A DNA stretch of 64,000 nt from Sphingopyxis sp. OAS728 (lineage in GTDB: Bacteria > Pseudomonadota > Alphaproteobacteria > Sphingomonadales > Sphingomonadaceae), in contig NZ_JADBDT010000001.1 in assembly GCF_014873485.1 (NCBI RefSeq), positions 4,520,501 through 4,584,500 on the forward strand. Reading direction: 5' to 3'. A program made the position numbers and the translations under genes. The notes beneath the pieces were generated by a model. The model did not search any database. It worked only from the letters and a program-made list of their open reading frames with translations, and was not told where the DNA came from. Each line of letters begins with the position of its first letter. Position 1 is the stretch's first letter. Shown here piece by piece: positions 35,324 to 43,326 of the stretch.

Positions 35324-35655
35324 TGATTATCGGCAATTTTCAATCCGCAGACGACGGCTTCGCGGGGCAGATCCGCACGCTTCTTCTCGATGCGATGATC
35401 GCGATCGTTCCGGCGCAGCCGTCCGACACCGAGAACGCGCCCGCATGGCGCGTTCTCCTGGTCGAGGCCGACAATGGCATAGAGATCGGGGCGGGATGGG
35501 AACGGCGCAGCGAGCGCGCCGGATCCTATGTCGCGCTGCAGATCGACGACCCCGTGCTCGGTGCACCGATCCGCGCCAACCTGCTGCGCTCGGCGCAGAA
35601 TGAAGACGAATACCATCTTCTCTGGTCGCGGCCTATGCCGCGCGACAAGGCCTGA
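35323..35655 (+). CDS. DUF736 family protein (paralogue 4)
   Basis: A 110-residue DUF736 protein: IGNFQSADDGFAGQIRTLLL, WRVLLVEADNGIEIGAGWER, SYVALQIDDPVLGAPIRANL and EYHLLWSRP. It sits inside the transfer operon, starting within the traF stop and ending three bases before the transglycosylase gene. It has no leader hairpin, unlike paralogues 1-3. Confidence 0.85.
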   Translation: MIIGNFQSADDGFAGQIRTLLLDAMIAIVPAQPSDTENAPAWRVLLVEADNGIEIGAGWERRSERAGSYVALQIDDPVLGAPIRANLLRSAQNEDEYHLLWSRPMPRDKA

Positions 35656-35658
35656 GCG

Positions 35659-36384
35659 GTGACGCGTCCGGCTCGCTCTGCGCGCGTCCGCGCCGCGCGC
35701 ATCGCCGCCGCGCTGTTCTTCCTCGCACCGCTGTGCGGTGCCGCAGGGAATGCGTTGGCGGCACCGGCTCCGCCGGGCGCGCCGCATCCCTATGCTGCGC
35801 ATGTTGCCGAGGCCTCGCTTCGCTTCGGCATCCCGGAGAACTGGATCTGGCGCGTGATGCACGTCGAAAGCCGCGGCAATGCCCGCGCTGTTTCTCCTGT
35901 CGGCGCGATGGGTGTAATGCAGATCATGCCCGCGACCTGGGCGATGCTCAGCGCACGCCATGGCCTCGGGCGTGACCCCTTCGATGTGCGCGCAAATATC
36001 CTCGGCGGTGCGGCCTATTTGCGCGCGATGTGGGATCGCTACGGCGATGTCCGCCTGATGCTTGCGGCCTATAATGCAGGACCCGGCCGCGCCGACGCCT
36101 ACGCGGCGGGGCGGCGCGGTCTGCCTGCCGAGACGGTCGCCTACGTCGCAGCGATCGCGCCCGCGATCGGCGCATCGAGCTTCGCTCCGCTCGCTCCCGC
36201 GCCGTCCGCAGGCGCGCCCGCCTGGCGCAGCGCGTCGCTCTTTGCCGGTCGCGGTGGAAGCAACCAGCCGGGCAGCTCCGCTGCACCGGCGCTGCAGGCC
36301 GAGCGCGCGCCGGCGGCAGCTTCGCTGCCCGCCGCGCGTCCTCTCCCGTCGATGTTCGTTCCGCTTTCCGGTAGCGACCGTTGA
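35659..36384 (+). CDS. VirB1-like lytic transglycosylase
   Basis: A 241-residue exported SLT-domain enzyme that locally opens peptidoglycan for the conjugation channel. A signal peptide (AARIAAALFFLAPLCGAAGN) is followed by the catalytic glutamate in RVMHVESRGNARAVSPVGAM (about residue 68), GVMQIMPATWAML and LAAYNAGPGRADAY. The C-terminal tail is alanine/proline rich. It starts with GTG and lies at the end of the RdfS-traF operon. Confidence 0.9.
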   Translation: MTRPARSARVRAARIAAALFFLAPLCGAAGNALAAPAPPGAPHPYAAHVAEASLRFGIPENWIWRVMHVESRGNARAVSPVGAMGVMQIMPATWAMLSARHGLGRDPFDVRANILGGAAYLRAMWDRYGDVRLMLAAYNAGPGRADAYAAGRRGLPAETVAYVAAIAPAIGASSFAPLAPAPSAGAPAWRSASLFAGRGGSNQPGSSAAPALQAERAPAAASLPAARPLPSMFVPLSGSDR

Positions 36385-36607
36385 GCGTGATGCATGGCTA
36401 CCGCCACCCTCTGATCGAAGCCGATTTTAGCGGACGACGGGTTGGAATATGCCGGTGGGAGCGAGGGCAAGATAAAAGACCTGCCAGCTCGCTGGCGGTA
36501 TGTGGTTGGTTTCGCTGGGGTATTCCATATGGCACGCCTCTGCTGCGGCCAGTCCCCGCATATATTTTTTCTTCTGTTACAATGGCTTGCGCGCTGGCAT
36601 TGGCGAC
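36385..36607. other. Candidate origin of transfer (oriT) upstream of the relaxase
   Basis: This 223-base gap is locally AT-rich (CATATATTTTTTCTTC near 36557) in a GC-rich region. It has a perfect inverted repeat GCCAGC-TC-GCTGGC (36483-36496) and smaller arms GGAATA near 36445 and TATTCC near 36519. Placement right before the relaxase gene is typical for oriT. No nick-site consensus for this relaxase family is known to me, so the nic base cannot be marked. Confidence 0.4.
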
Positions 36608-38350
36608 ATGATGGGCGACGACCAGGATTTCCGGATACGGCCCGGAAAGGGAAGGGATGCAGGCGCCGGCGCGGGGCAGCGGGGCAAGCGGCTCGCCGCG
36701 CAGGTGAAGCGCGCCGCCGCCCGTTCGGGATTTGCGCGCTCGCGGCCCGGCGGCGGGCGCCGCGGGAGCTCGGGGCGGCACGGCCGCGGCCGCCGGGCTC
36801 TCGCAGCGCTGCGTCATGGTCCGGCGCAGCGCCGCGTCACCGTGATGGTGCGGATCGTGCGGCACCGGGGCGCGGCGTTTCGCTCGGCGCCGCTCGGGCG
36901 GCACATCGCATACCTCGAGCGCGACGGCGTGACGCGCGACGGGCGTGATGCTTCGATGTTCGATGCGTCTCGCGATGACGCCGATCGCTCCGCTTTCGCC
37001 GAGCGCTGCGGCGACGACCGGCACCACTTCCGGTTGATCGTGAGCCCCGAGGATGCGGCCGAGCTCGGCGACCTCCGGCGTTTTACGCGTGACCTCGTGT
37101 TGCAGATGGAGCGCGATCTCGAAACGCCGCTCGACTGGATCGCGGTCGATCATTGGAACACCGACAATCCGCATGTCCACATCCTCGTGCGCGGCGTCGC
37201 GGCCGACGGCTCGGACCTGGTGATCGACCGCGATTATGTCGCCGAGGGCATCCGCGGGCGCGCTTCGGAAATCGCGACACTCGGGCTTGGCCCGCGCACC
37301 GAGCGTCAGATCGACAAGGCCCGTGCGCGCGAGGTCGATGCCGATCGCTGGACCGGGCTCGACGCCGAGCTGCTGGCGAGAGGGCGCGAGACCGGCGTCG
37401 TCAATCTGCGCCCCGAGCGCGGGGCCGCCGATGCCGATCGCCATTTGCGCGGCCGCGCCGCACGGCTCGAGGCGATGGGGCTCGCAGCGGCGCTATCGCC
37501 CGGGATCTACGTGATCGACCCCGACGCCGAGACTATGCTCCGCAGGATCGGCGAGCGCGGCGACATCATCAGGACGATGCACCGTGAAATGCGATCGCTG
37601 GGCCTGGCGTTCGATACGGCAGCGCTCTCAATTCATGAGGGGCAGGGCGAAGGCCCGCTCGTCGGTCGTCTCGTCGCGCGCGGCCTCGACGACGAGCTCG
37701 CGGGATCGGCCTTCGCGATCGTCGATGCCACCGACGGCCGAACGCATCATCTCCGCTTCGCCGACCTCGAATGGACAGGCGATGCGGCCAGCGGCGCGAT
37801 CGTCGAATTGCGCCGCTGGGACGGGCGCGACGGCGAACAGCGGCTGTCGCTCGCCGTTCGTTCGGACCTTCCGCTGGCCGATCAGATTTCCGCGCGCGGA
37901 GCGACCTGGCTCGACCGGCAATTGCTCGCGCGGGATCCTGTTGCGGGCTCGGGCTTCGGTCTCGAACTTCACGCAGCGATGAAGGCGCGCGCTGAATTCC
38001 TCGAAGGCGAAGGCCTGGCGCGCCGGCAAGGGACACGGCTCCGGCTCGAGCCGGGACTGATCGAGACCCTGCGCCGCCGCGATCTCGAGGCCGCTGGCGA
38101 GGCCATCGCCCAACGCACGGGACTTGCGCGCCGGCCAGCGGGACCGGGCGAGCATATGGCCGGGATTTACCGTGAGCGCGTCTCGCTCGCTTCGGGCCGC
38201 TTCGCGATGATCGACGACGGGCTTGGTTTTCAGCTCGTGCCGTGGCGCCCCGCGCTCGACCGGCATCTCGGCAAACATATCGCGGGGACCATGAACGCGG
38301 CGGGCGGGATCGACTGGGCGCTCGGCCGCAGCCGCGGGATCGGCATCTGA
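36608..38350 (+). CDS. rlxS: Relaxase RlxS with DUF3363 domain
   Basis: A 580-residue VirD2-type relaxase that would nick oriT and lead the strand into the recipient. The N-terminus (DDQDFRIRPGKGRD, then a basic RGSSGRHGRGRR stretch) precedes the catalytic domain with RIVRHRGAAFRSAPLGRHIA, DRHHFRLIVSPED and the metal-binding triad in VDHWNTDNPHVHILVRG (about residues 180-195). The C-terminal part is DUF3363. I chose the ATG at 36608 because the frame upstream shows no homology. A further ATG is at 36611. traG follows after 15 bases. Confidence 0.88.
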   Translation: MMGDDQDFRIRPGKGRDAGAGAGQRGKRLAAQVKRAAARSGFARSRPGGGRRGSSGRHGRGRRALAALRHGPAQRRVTVMVRIVRHRGAAFRSAPLGRHIAYLERDGVTRDGRDASMFDASRDDADRSAFAERCGDDRHHFRLIVSPEDAAELGDLRRFTRDLVLQMERDLETPLDWIAVDHWNTDNPHVHILVRGVAADGSDLVIDRDYVAEGIRGRASEIATLGLGPRTERQIDKARAREVDADRWTGLDAELLARGRETGVVNLRPERGAADADRHLRGRAARLEAMGLAAALSPGIYVIDPDAETMLRRIGERGDIIRTMHREMRSLGLAFDTAALSIHEGQGEGPLVGRLVARGLDDELAGSAFAIVDATDGRTHHLRFADLEWTGDAASGAIVELRRWDGRDGEQRLSLAVRSDLPLADQISARGATWLDRQLLARDPVAGSGFGLELHAAMKARAEFLEGEGLARRQGTRLRLEPGLIETLRRRDLEAAGEAIAQRTGLARRPAGPGEHMAGIYRERVSLASGRFAMIDDGLGFQLVPWRPALDRHLGKHIAGTMNAAGGIDWALGRSRGIGI

Positions 38351-38365
38351 CACAAGGAGCAGGAC

Positions 38366-40339
38366 ATGAATGACCGGATTTTATGGGGGCAGATCGTCAT
38401 AGTCCTCGCCGTCGCGACCGGGGCGGTCTGGGCGGCGACGCAGTGGACGGCGGGCGCGCTCGGCTTTCAGCCGGCACTCGGCGCGCCATGGTTTCGGGTA
38501 GACGGCTATCCGGTCTATCCGCCGCCCGCCTTCTTCTGGTGGTGGTTCGCCTACGATGCCTATGCGCCGCCGATCTTTTACAAAGGCGCGGCGATCGCCG
38601 CGTCTGGCGGATTTCTTTCGATCATCACCGCCATCGCCATGTCGGTATGGCGCGCCCGCGAGCGGCGGCGCGCCGAGACCTATGGGTCGGCGCGCTGGGC
38701 AGGCGAACGCGAGATCCGCAAGGCCGGCATGCTGGGCAAGGATGGCGTGATCCTCGGCCGCTTCGCTAGGCAATATCTACGCCACGATGGTGCCGAGCAT
38801 ATCCTCTGCTTCGCGCCGACGCGCTCGGGGAAGGGCGTCGGGCTCGTCGTCCCGACGCTGCTGAGCTGGCCGGGAAGCTGTATCGTCCATGACATCAAGG
38901 GCGAAAACTGGCAGCTCACCGCCGGCTTTCGCGCGCGCCACGGGCGCGTCCTGCTTTTCGATCCGACCAATGCCGGATCCGCCGCCTATAATCCGCTGCT
39001 CGAGGTACGGAGGGGCGAGCGGGAAGTGCGCGACGTGCAGAATGTTGCCGACGTGCTCGTCGATCCCGAGGGGAGCCTCGAGAAGCGCAATCACTGGGAG
39101 AAAACGAGCCACGCTCTGCTCGTCGGTGCCATCCTCCATGTGCTCTACGCCGAGGAGGACAAGACACTGGCGGGTGTGGCCGCCTTCCTATCCGATCCGC
39201 GCCGACCGATCGAGGCGACGCTGCACCGGATGAAAAAGGCGCGGCATCTCGGCGACCGCGTCCATCCCGTCGTGGCTGCCTCGGCGCAGGAGCTTTTGAA
39301 CAAGAGCGAGAATGAGCGCTCGGGTGTGCTTTCGACCGCCATGTCGTTCCTCGGCCTCTACCGCGATCCGGTCATTGCCAAAGTGACGGGCAGATCACAG
39401 TGGCGGATCGCCGACCTGATGGAGGGGGATACACCGGTATCGCTCTACCTCGTCGTTCCGCCGGGCGACATCAGCCGCACCAAGCCGCTCATGCGCCTGA
39501 TCCTCAACCAGATCGGGCGTCGGCTCACCGAAGAGCTCAATCCCGCCGCCCGGCCGCAGCGGCTTCTTCTCATGCTCGACGAGTTTCCGGCGCTCGGACG
39601 CCTCGACTTCTTCGAAAGCGCGCTCGCTTTCATGGCGGGCTACGGCATCAAGGCCTTCCTGATCGCGCAATCGCTGAACCAGATCGAGAAGGCCTACGGA
39701 ATGAACAATGCCATCCTCGATAATTGCCATGTCCGGGTCAGTTTCGCGACAAATGACGAGCGAACGGCGAAGCGGATTTCGGATGCGCTCGGCACGGCCA
39801 CCGAGCAGCGCGCGATGAAGAATTACGCAGGGCACCGGCTTTCACCCTGGCTAGGCCACCTGATGGTATCGCGCACCGAGACCGCGCGTCCGCTGCTTAC
39901 GCCCGGCGAGGTGATGCAGCTTCCGCCAAGCGACGAGCTTGTCATGGTTTCGGGTTTGCCGCCGATCCGCGCTGAGAAGGCACGCTATTTCGCCGACGCG
40001 TGCTTTGCCCGCCGAATATTGCCGCCTCCGGTGACCGCGGCCGTGCACGTCGATCGCGCCGACGACTGGACGAAACGGGTGCTGCCCGAAGCCGGCCCCG
40101 AGCCCGTCGAGGAGGAGGATCTTGACGAGGACGGCGCGAACGGCGGCATAAGGCAGGAGCCGGAGCTTCCGCTGCACGAGGACATCGCGCCGCCCGCGCT
40201 AGTTTTCACCAGCGAGTTCGATTTCAGCGATGATGGCGCGCAGGCGGACGCCGCCCGGCTTCGCTCCGCAGCCGACCGGCGCCTCGCGCGTAACGCGCGG
40301 GCGGCGTCACTCGACCCCGATGACGGGATCGAGCTGTGA
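38366..40339 (+). CDS. traG: Type IV coupling protein TraG/VirD4
   Basis: A 657-residue coupling ATPase that links the relaxosome to the mating channel. Two N-terminal membrane segments flank a short periplasmic loop; Walker A is in APTRSGKGVGLVVPTLL (about residue 150) and Walker B in LLLMLDEFPALGRLDF (about residue 400). The family blocks VHDIKGENWQLTAGFRA and FLIAQSLNQIEKAYG are present. The acidic C-terminal tail (VEEEDLDEDG) may contact the relaxosome. The stop overlaps the next GTG by four bases. Confidence 0.93.
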   Translation: MNDRILWGQIVIVLAVATGAVWAATQWTAGALGFQPALGAPWFRVDGYPVYPPPAFFWWWFAYDAYAPPIFYKGAAIAASGGFLSIITAIAMSVWRARERRRAETYGSARWAGEREIRKAGMLGKDGVILGRFARQYLRHDGAEHILCFAPTRSGKGVGLVVPTLLSWPGSCIVHDIKGENWQLTAGFRARHGRVLLFDPTNAGSAAYNPLLEVRRGEREVRDVQNVADVLVDPEGSLEKRNHWEKTSHALLVGAILHVLYAEEDKTLAGVAAFLSDPRRPIEATLHRMKKARHLGDRVHPVVAASAQELLNKSENERSGVLSTAMSFLGLYRDPVIAKVTGRSQWRIADLMEGDTPVSLYLVVPPGDISRTKPLMRLILNQIGRRLTEELNPAARPQRLLLMLDEFPALGRLDFFESALAFMAGYGIKAFLIAQSLNQIEKAYGMNNAILDNCHVRVSFATNDERTAKRISDALGTATEQRAMKNYAGHRLSPWLGHLMVSRTETARPLLTPGEVMQLPPSDELVMVSGLPPIRAEKARYFADACFARRILPPPVTAAVHVDRADDWTKRVLPEAGPEPVEEEDLDEDGANGGIRQEPELPLHEDIAPPALVFTSEFDFSDDGAQADAARLRSAADRRLARNARAASLDPDDGIEL

Positions 40340-40776
40340 GACGGGGACACATCAAACAGACCTTCAGGCTTGATGCCGAACTTGTTCGCCTCGTCGCCGA
40401 GCGGGCGCAGCAGCGGCGCCTGACGCGGACCGAGATAGTCGAAGCGGCGCTCGCGTCGCTCCTGACCCCCGATCATGAGGAACGCATGGAGGCGATGGTC
40501 ACGCGGCGGCTCGACCGGATGTCGCGCCAGCTCGACCGGATCGAGTGGCATGGCGAATTGGTGAGCGAGACATTGGCGCTTCTCGTTCGCCATTGGCTCA
40601 CCAACACGCCGCCCTTGCCCGAGGCGGCGCTGCCAGCGGCACAGTCGGTCGGGAAGCGAAGATGGGAAGCCTTTGTCGCCGCGCTGGCGCGGCGCATGAA
40701 CGCCGGCCCCAAACTGGCTGCCGAACTATCGCGGGATTTGTCGGGCGACCTTCAATCGGAACCCTCAGCAAAATAG
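40336..40776 (+). CDS. Ribbon-helix-helix (CopG-like) transfer protein
   Basis: A 146-residue protein starting at GTG inside the traG stop. Residues 1-45 form a ribbon-helix-helix: KQTFRLDAELVRLVAERAQQ, RRLTRTEIVEAALASLL. The rest is helical (RMEAMVTRRLDRMSRQLDRI). A CopG-like protein after traG and before trbB is the usual order in this transfer region and may be a relaxosome accessory or repressor. Its 3' end overlaps the convergent radC-like gene by 25 bases. Confidence 0.75.
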   Translation: MRRGHIKQTFRLDAELVRLVAERAQQRRLTRTEIVEAALASLLTPDHEERMEAMVTRRLDRMSRQLDRIEWHGELVSETLALLVRHWLTNTPPLPEAALPAAQSVGKRRWEAFVAALARRMNAGPKLAAELSRDLSGDLQSEPSAK

Positions 40777-41777
40777 GCGCGGAGGCGATGGCTTGTAGCC
40801 GCCTCCAGCCTGATGATGCTGCGGCGCCCATCGAAGGGATCCGGTACACGGCGAACGAGGCCGGCGTCGCAGAGCTTCTGGGCAAGGCGGAGCGCGCTGC
40901 TGAGCGGCATGCTCGGCGTGATGCTGAGCGAGCTGATCGACAGCTCCTTGCCCTCGCATTCATGGATGAAAAGATCGATCAGCATCTCCCATGCCGGGTC
41001 GCCGAACAGCTCGGGAGACCCGAGCAATTGCTCGCGCAGCAGGCGGCGATGAAGCGCCGTCCGTGCATTTCCGAGGGCGACGGCGAGATCGCTTGCGGGT
41101 GGTGCAGGGGCCCGCAAGGTGAAAGCGGCTGACGCGGCCGTCGGTCCGGAGTGGCGTTCGTCGCGGACGATGTGATGGGTGTGGCTGGACGTCACGATGA
41201 TGTGATCGATGATCGCGACATCGAGCGAGCGCCCGATCTGGTCCAGCCGTCTTGTCGTCTCGACGTCATCCGCGCTCGGTGCGGGATCGCCGCTCGGATG
41301 ATTGTGGACGAGGATGAGGCCCGCCGCATTATGCTCGAGGGCGCGGCGGAATATCGTCCGCGGATAGAGAGCCAGTTGCCTTAGCGATCCCTGCTGCAAC
41401 ATTTCGTCGGCGATTAGCCGGCCTGAGGCGTCGAGGAAGAATATCCGAAGCATTTCGTCCGGCAGCGATCCCATCGAGGCGATGAGGTAACTGCGGATCT
41501 CCGGGCAGAACGTATCGATCACGGCGCCCCGCATGTGGCTCCCCATCGTCGCCAGCGCGGCGTCGCGCGCGACAAGGATGAGTGCGATTATCGCGGAATC
41601 GGGGCCGAGAATTCGGCTCAAGGCTTCCGGGGTTTCGGACCATATCCGCCCGATCGTCTGGAATTCTTCGAGTAGCAGCCCGGCTAGCCGCTCGCCGTCA
41701 TCGGGTGCGATGGCGGAGATGAGCCGCGCCAGGATCGATCGCTGCCGTGCCGCATCAGCCGCTGCCGATGATGCCAT
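40752..41777 (-). CDS. RadC/JAB-domain protein fused to a C-terminal winged helix
   Basis: A 341-residue protein. An N-terminal helical part (RSILARLISAIAPDDGERLA) resembles RadC. The JAB/MPN+ metalloprotease motif is complete in GLILVHNHPSGDPAPSADDV (H-x-H-x7-S-x2-D). The last ~110 residues form a MarR-like winged helix (AWEMLIDLFIHECEGKELSI, LCDAGLVRRVPDPFDGRRSI). RadC proteins are frequent on mobile elements; the winged-helix fusion suggests regulation. Starts at 41777 and 41810 are both possible; either overlaps the upstream membrane-protein gene. Confidence 0.8.
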   Translation of the reverse strand: MASSAAADAARQRSILARLISAIAPDDGERLAGLLLEEFQTIGRIWSETPEALSRILGPDSAIIALILVARDAALATMGSHMRGAVIDTFCPEIRSYLIASMGSLPDEMLRIFFLDASGRLIADEMLQQGSLRQLALYPRTIFRRALEHNAAGLILVHNHPSGDPAPSADDVETTRRLDQIGRSLDVAIIDHIIVTSSHTHHIVRDERHSGPTAASAAFTLRAPAPPASDLAVALGNARTALHRRLLREQLLGSPELFGDPAWEMLIDLFIHECEGKELSISSLSITPSMPLSSALRLAQKLCDAGLVRRVPDPFDGRRSIIRLEAATSHRLRAYFAEGSD

Positions 41778-42157
41778 GTGCCAGCGATGAGCAGCGGAGG
41801 AAGACACCATGACGAGGCCACCTGCATCGTGAGATAGACTGCCGGGTGCATCGACATGTCCACCACCCGGCTGAAATGGGCGAGCAACGGCAGCGTATGG
41901 AGCACCGCCGCCATCATCGGCCAGAAGCGATACGCCGTCATCGCCAGGGTGATCGTCGCCAGCGACCCGAACAGGTCGAGCGCCAGATAACCGATGTCGA
42001 GCGAGCTGTAGACAAAGGTCCCCGACGTCACCAGCAACCGATCCCAGGCGACGATGGTGACCGCAATCGCTGCCATCGCACGCTCCGGTCCGCCGCCGCG
42101 CCAGAGCGCGTAGGCAAGAGCGATCAGCAGGAAGGCGGCGAAGAGGGCAGTGCGCAT
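41684..42157 (-). CDS. Unknown integral membrane protein
   Basis: A 157-residue protein with about four membrane segments: RTALFAAFLLIALAYALWRG, AMAAIAVTIVAWDRLLVTSG, LALDLFGSLATITLAMTAYR and VYLTMQVASSWCLPPLLIAG. I know no family. Its 3' part overlaps the RadC-like gene in another frame by about 94 bases, an unusually long overlap. It lies in the minus-strand insert between the traG and trb genes. Confidence 0.6.
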   Translation of the reverse strand: MRTALFAAFLLIALAYALWRGGGPERAMAAIAVTIVAWDRLLVTSGTFVYSSLDIGYLALDLFGSLATITLAMTAYRFWPMMAAVLHTLPLLAHFSRVVDMSMHPAVYLTMQVASSWCLPPLLIAGTWHHRQRLMRHGSDRSWRGSSPPSHPMTASG

Positions 42158-42198
42158 GCACGCCACTATCCATGCCCATCGCTCCCGGTCAATTCGCC

Positions 42199-42528
42199 TC
42201 AGGCCGCCGCTGCCGCACCGACCGCATTGGGGGCGCCCACCTCGGGGCACTCGCGAAGGTCATAGCCCGCCGTTTCCCGCCCGATCTCGACGAGCTCGCC
42301 GTGGGCGCGGAGGATCTGGCCGCTCACTTTGACAAGCGAGGCCTGCGCCTCCACGAGCCGGGCGATCGTACCGTGCCCGGTCTTGGCAGGCACGCCAGTC
42401 TCGCGGCGCGCGGTTACGACGCTTGTCGTCAGCGACAAGAGCGCGATCAGCGCATCGTCGATGCTCGTCTCGGCGTTCGGCACATCGCGCTGCAGGCGTG
42501 CCGCCATTGCGGAAATATTCTGAGGCAT
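42199..42528 (-). CDS. Unknown protein of the minus-strand insert
   Basis: A 109-residue protein: NISAMAARLQRDVPNAETSI, DDALIALLSLTTSVVTARRE and GTIARLVEAQASLVKVSGQI. It appears all-helical with no membrane segment. GAAGGAGAAG before the ATG at 42528 is a good ribosome site. No family recognised; probably in one transcript with the membrane protein and radC-like genes. Confidence 0.65.
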   Translation of the reverse strand: MPQNISAMAARLQRDVPNAETSIDDALIALLSLTTSVVTARRETGVPAKTGHGTIARLVEAQASLVKVSGQILRAHGELVEIGRETAGYDLRECPEVGAPNAVGAAAAA

Positions 42529-42588
42529 GACTTCTCCTTCGCCGAAACCTGAAAGGCTTCAGCCAATTGTGACGGTAGAAATGAGAGG

Positions 42589-43107
42589 TCAGCCGGAGAT
42601 CAGCTGATTGAGCGCTTGCGCAATCCCGAGCCCGGCGAGAAGTACAAGGAGCGTGACAACGAGCATCGCCGTCATGATCCAGACCCGCGCCGGAGAATTA
42701 TGGTCGCGCCTCCATAGACCCCTGAACGAAAAGCGGTTGCTCGAGGGCCGACCCAGATCCGCGGCCTTGTCGTGCAAGTCCATCAGATTGGGCGGGCTTC
42801 CGTTCGGGAACTTGGATCGCACCAAAGCCGGGCGGCGGGGAACCTCCACCGCGTCGTATGTCACCCGGTCGTATATCTGCTTGAGCTGGCGGTAGATGAA
42901 CGCGGTCTCGTTTCGGTCCTGGGCGCCGAGGGAATCGCGCGCGGCGTTCAGGCGTTGGTCGACGGTATGCTTCGAAATGTCGAGCAGCCGCGCAATCTCC
43001 TTCGAGGTTCTATGATCGATGAGCAGGTCGAGGCACGCGCGCTGCTTCTCGGTCAGGCGGTTCCAGCGATCTTCGTCATGGCGTGGGTGCGACCCCGAAT
43101 CGTTCAT
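42589..43107 (-). CDS. LuxR-type HTH regulator with a C-terminal membrane anchor
   Basis: A 172-residue protein. Residues about 12-70 are a LuxR/GerE helix-turn-helix: LTEKQRACLDLLIDHRTSKE, IARLLDISKHTVDQRLNAAR. A long linker follows, then one C-terminal membrane segment, ARVWIMTAMLVVTLLVLLAG. There is no autoinducer or receiver domain. I chose the ATG at 43107 because the HTH begins soon after. It is divergent from trbB (219 bases between), so it is the best local candidate to control the trb operon. Confidence 0.75.
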   Translation of the reverse strand: MNDSGSHPRHDEDRWNRLTEKQRACLDLLIDHRTSKEIARLLDISKHTVDQRLNAARDSLGAQDRNETAFIYRQLKQIYDRVTYDAVEVPRRPALVRSKFPNGSPPNLMDLHDKAADLGRPSSNRFSFRGLWRRDHNSPARVWIMTAMLVVTLLVLLAGLGIAQALNQLISG

Positions 43108-43169
43108 GGGTCCCACTCTTGTCACAAAGGCGGCGAGCGCAAGCATCAACGCGGTAACACACGGTGATT

Positions 43170-43214
43170 CCGTTCCGAATTGAACAGGTCGCCTTTCGTT
43201 TCGCCGGTTATTCT
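43170..43214. promoter_or_regulatory. Candidate shared transfer-gene control region before trbB
   Basis: The LuxR-trbB gap holds CCGTTCCGAAT (43170-43180) and GTCGCCTTTCG (43188-43198), both also found before the RdfS-like gene. It also holds CAGGTCGCC (43185) and TTTCGCCGGTTATTCT (43199-43214), which resemble CAGGTCGCC (32978) and TTTCGCGGTTTATTCT (33009-33024) before the FseA-like gene. Confidence 0.45.
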
Positions 43215-43287
43215 TTCCTGTTGTTGGACGCGCGTAAATCGCTGTTGAAGCGCGGAGGTTTCTGCGTCTCTTAATCGACCCCGTCGA

Positions 43288-43307
43288 GCCGGGCGCTGTT
43301 GCCCGGC
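43288..43307 (+). promoter_or_regulatory. Leader hairpin before trbB
   Basis: A perfect 7-bp stem GCCGGGC/GCCCGGC closes loop GCTGTT and ends 19 bases before the trbB ATG. It matches the other leader hairpins in position. Confidence 0.45.
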
Positions 43308-43326
43308 CCATGAACCGGGATCTTCA

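Noticed and set aside
43172..43184. GTTC and GAAC near the trbB promoter as a possible LexA box
   Set aside because: The half-sites are inverted with a six-base gap rather than direct with seven, so they do not fit the alphaproteobacterial SOS box.
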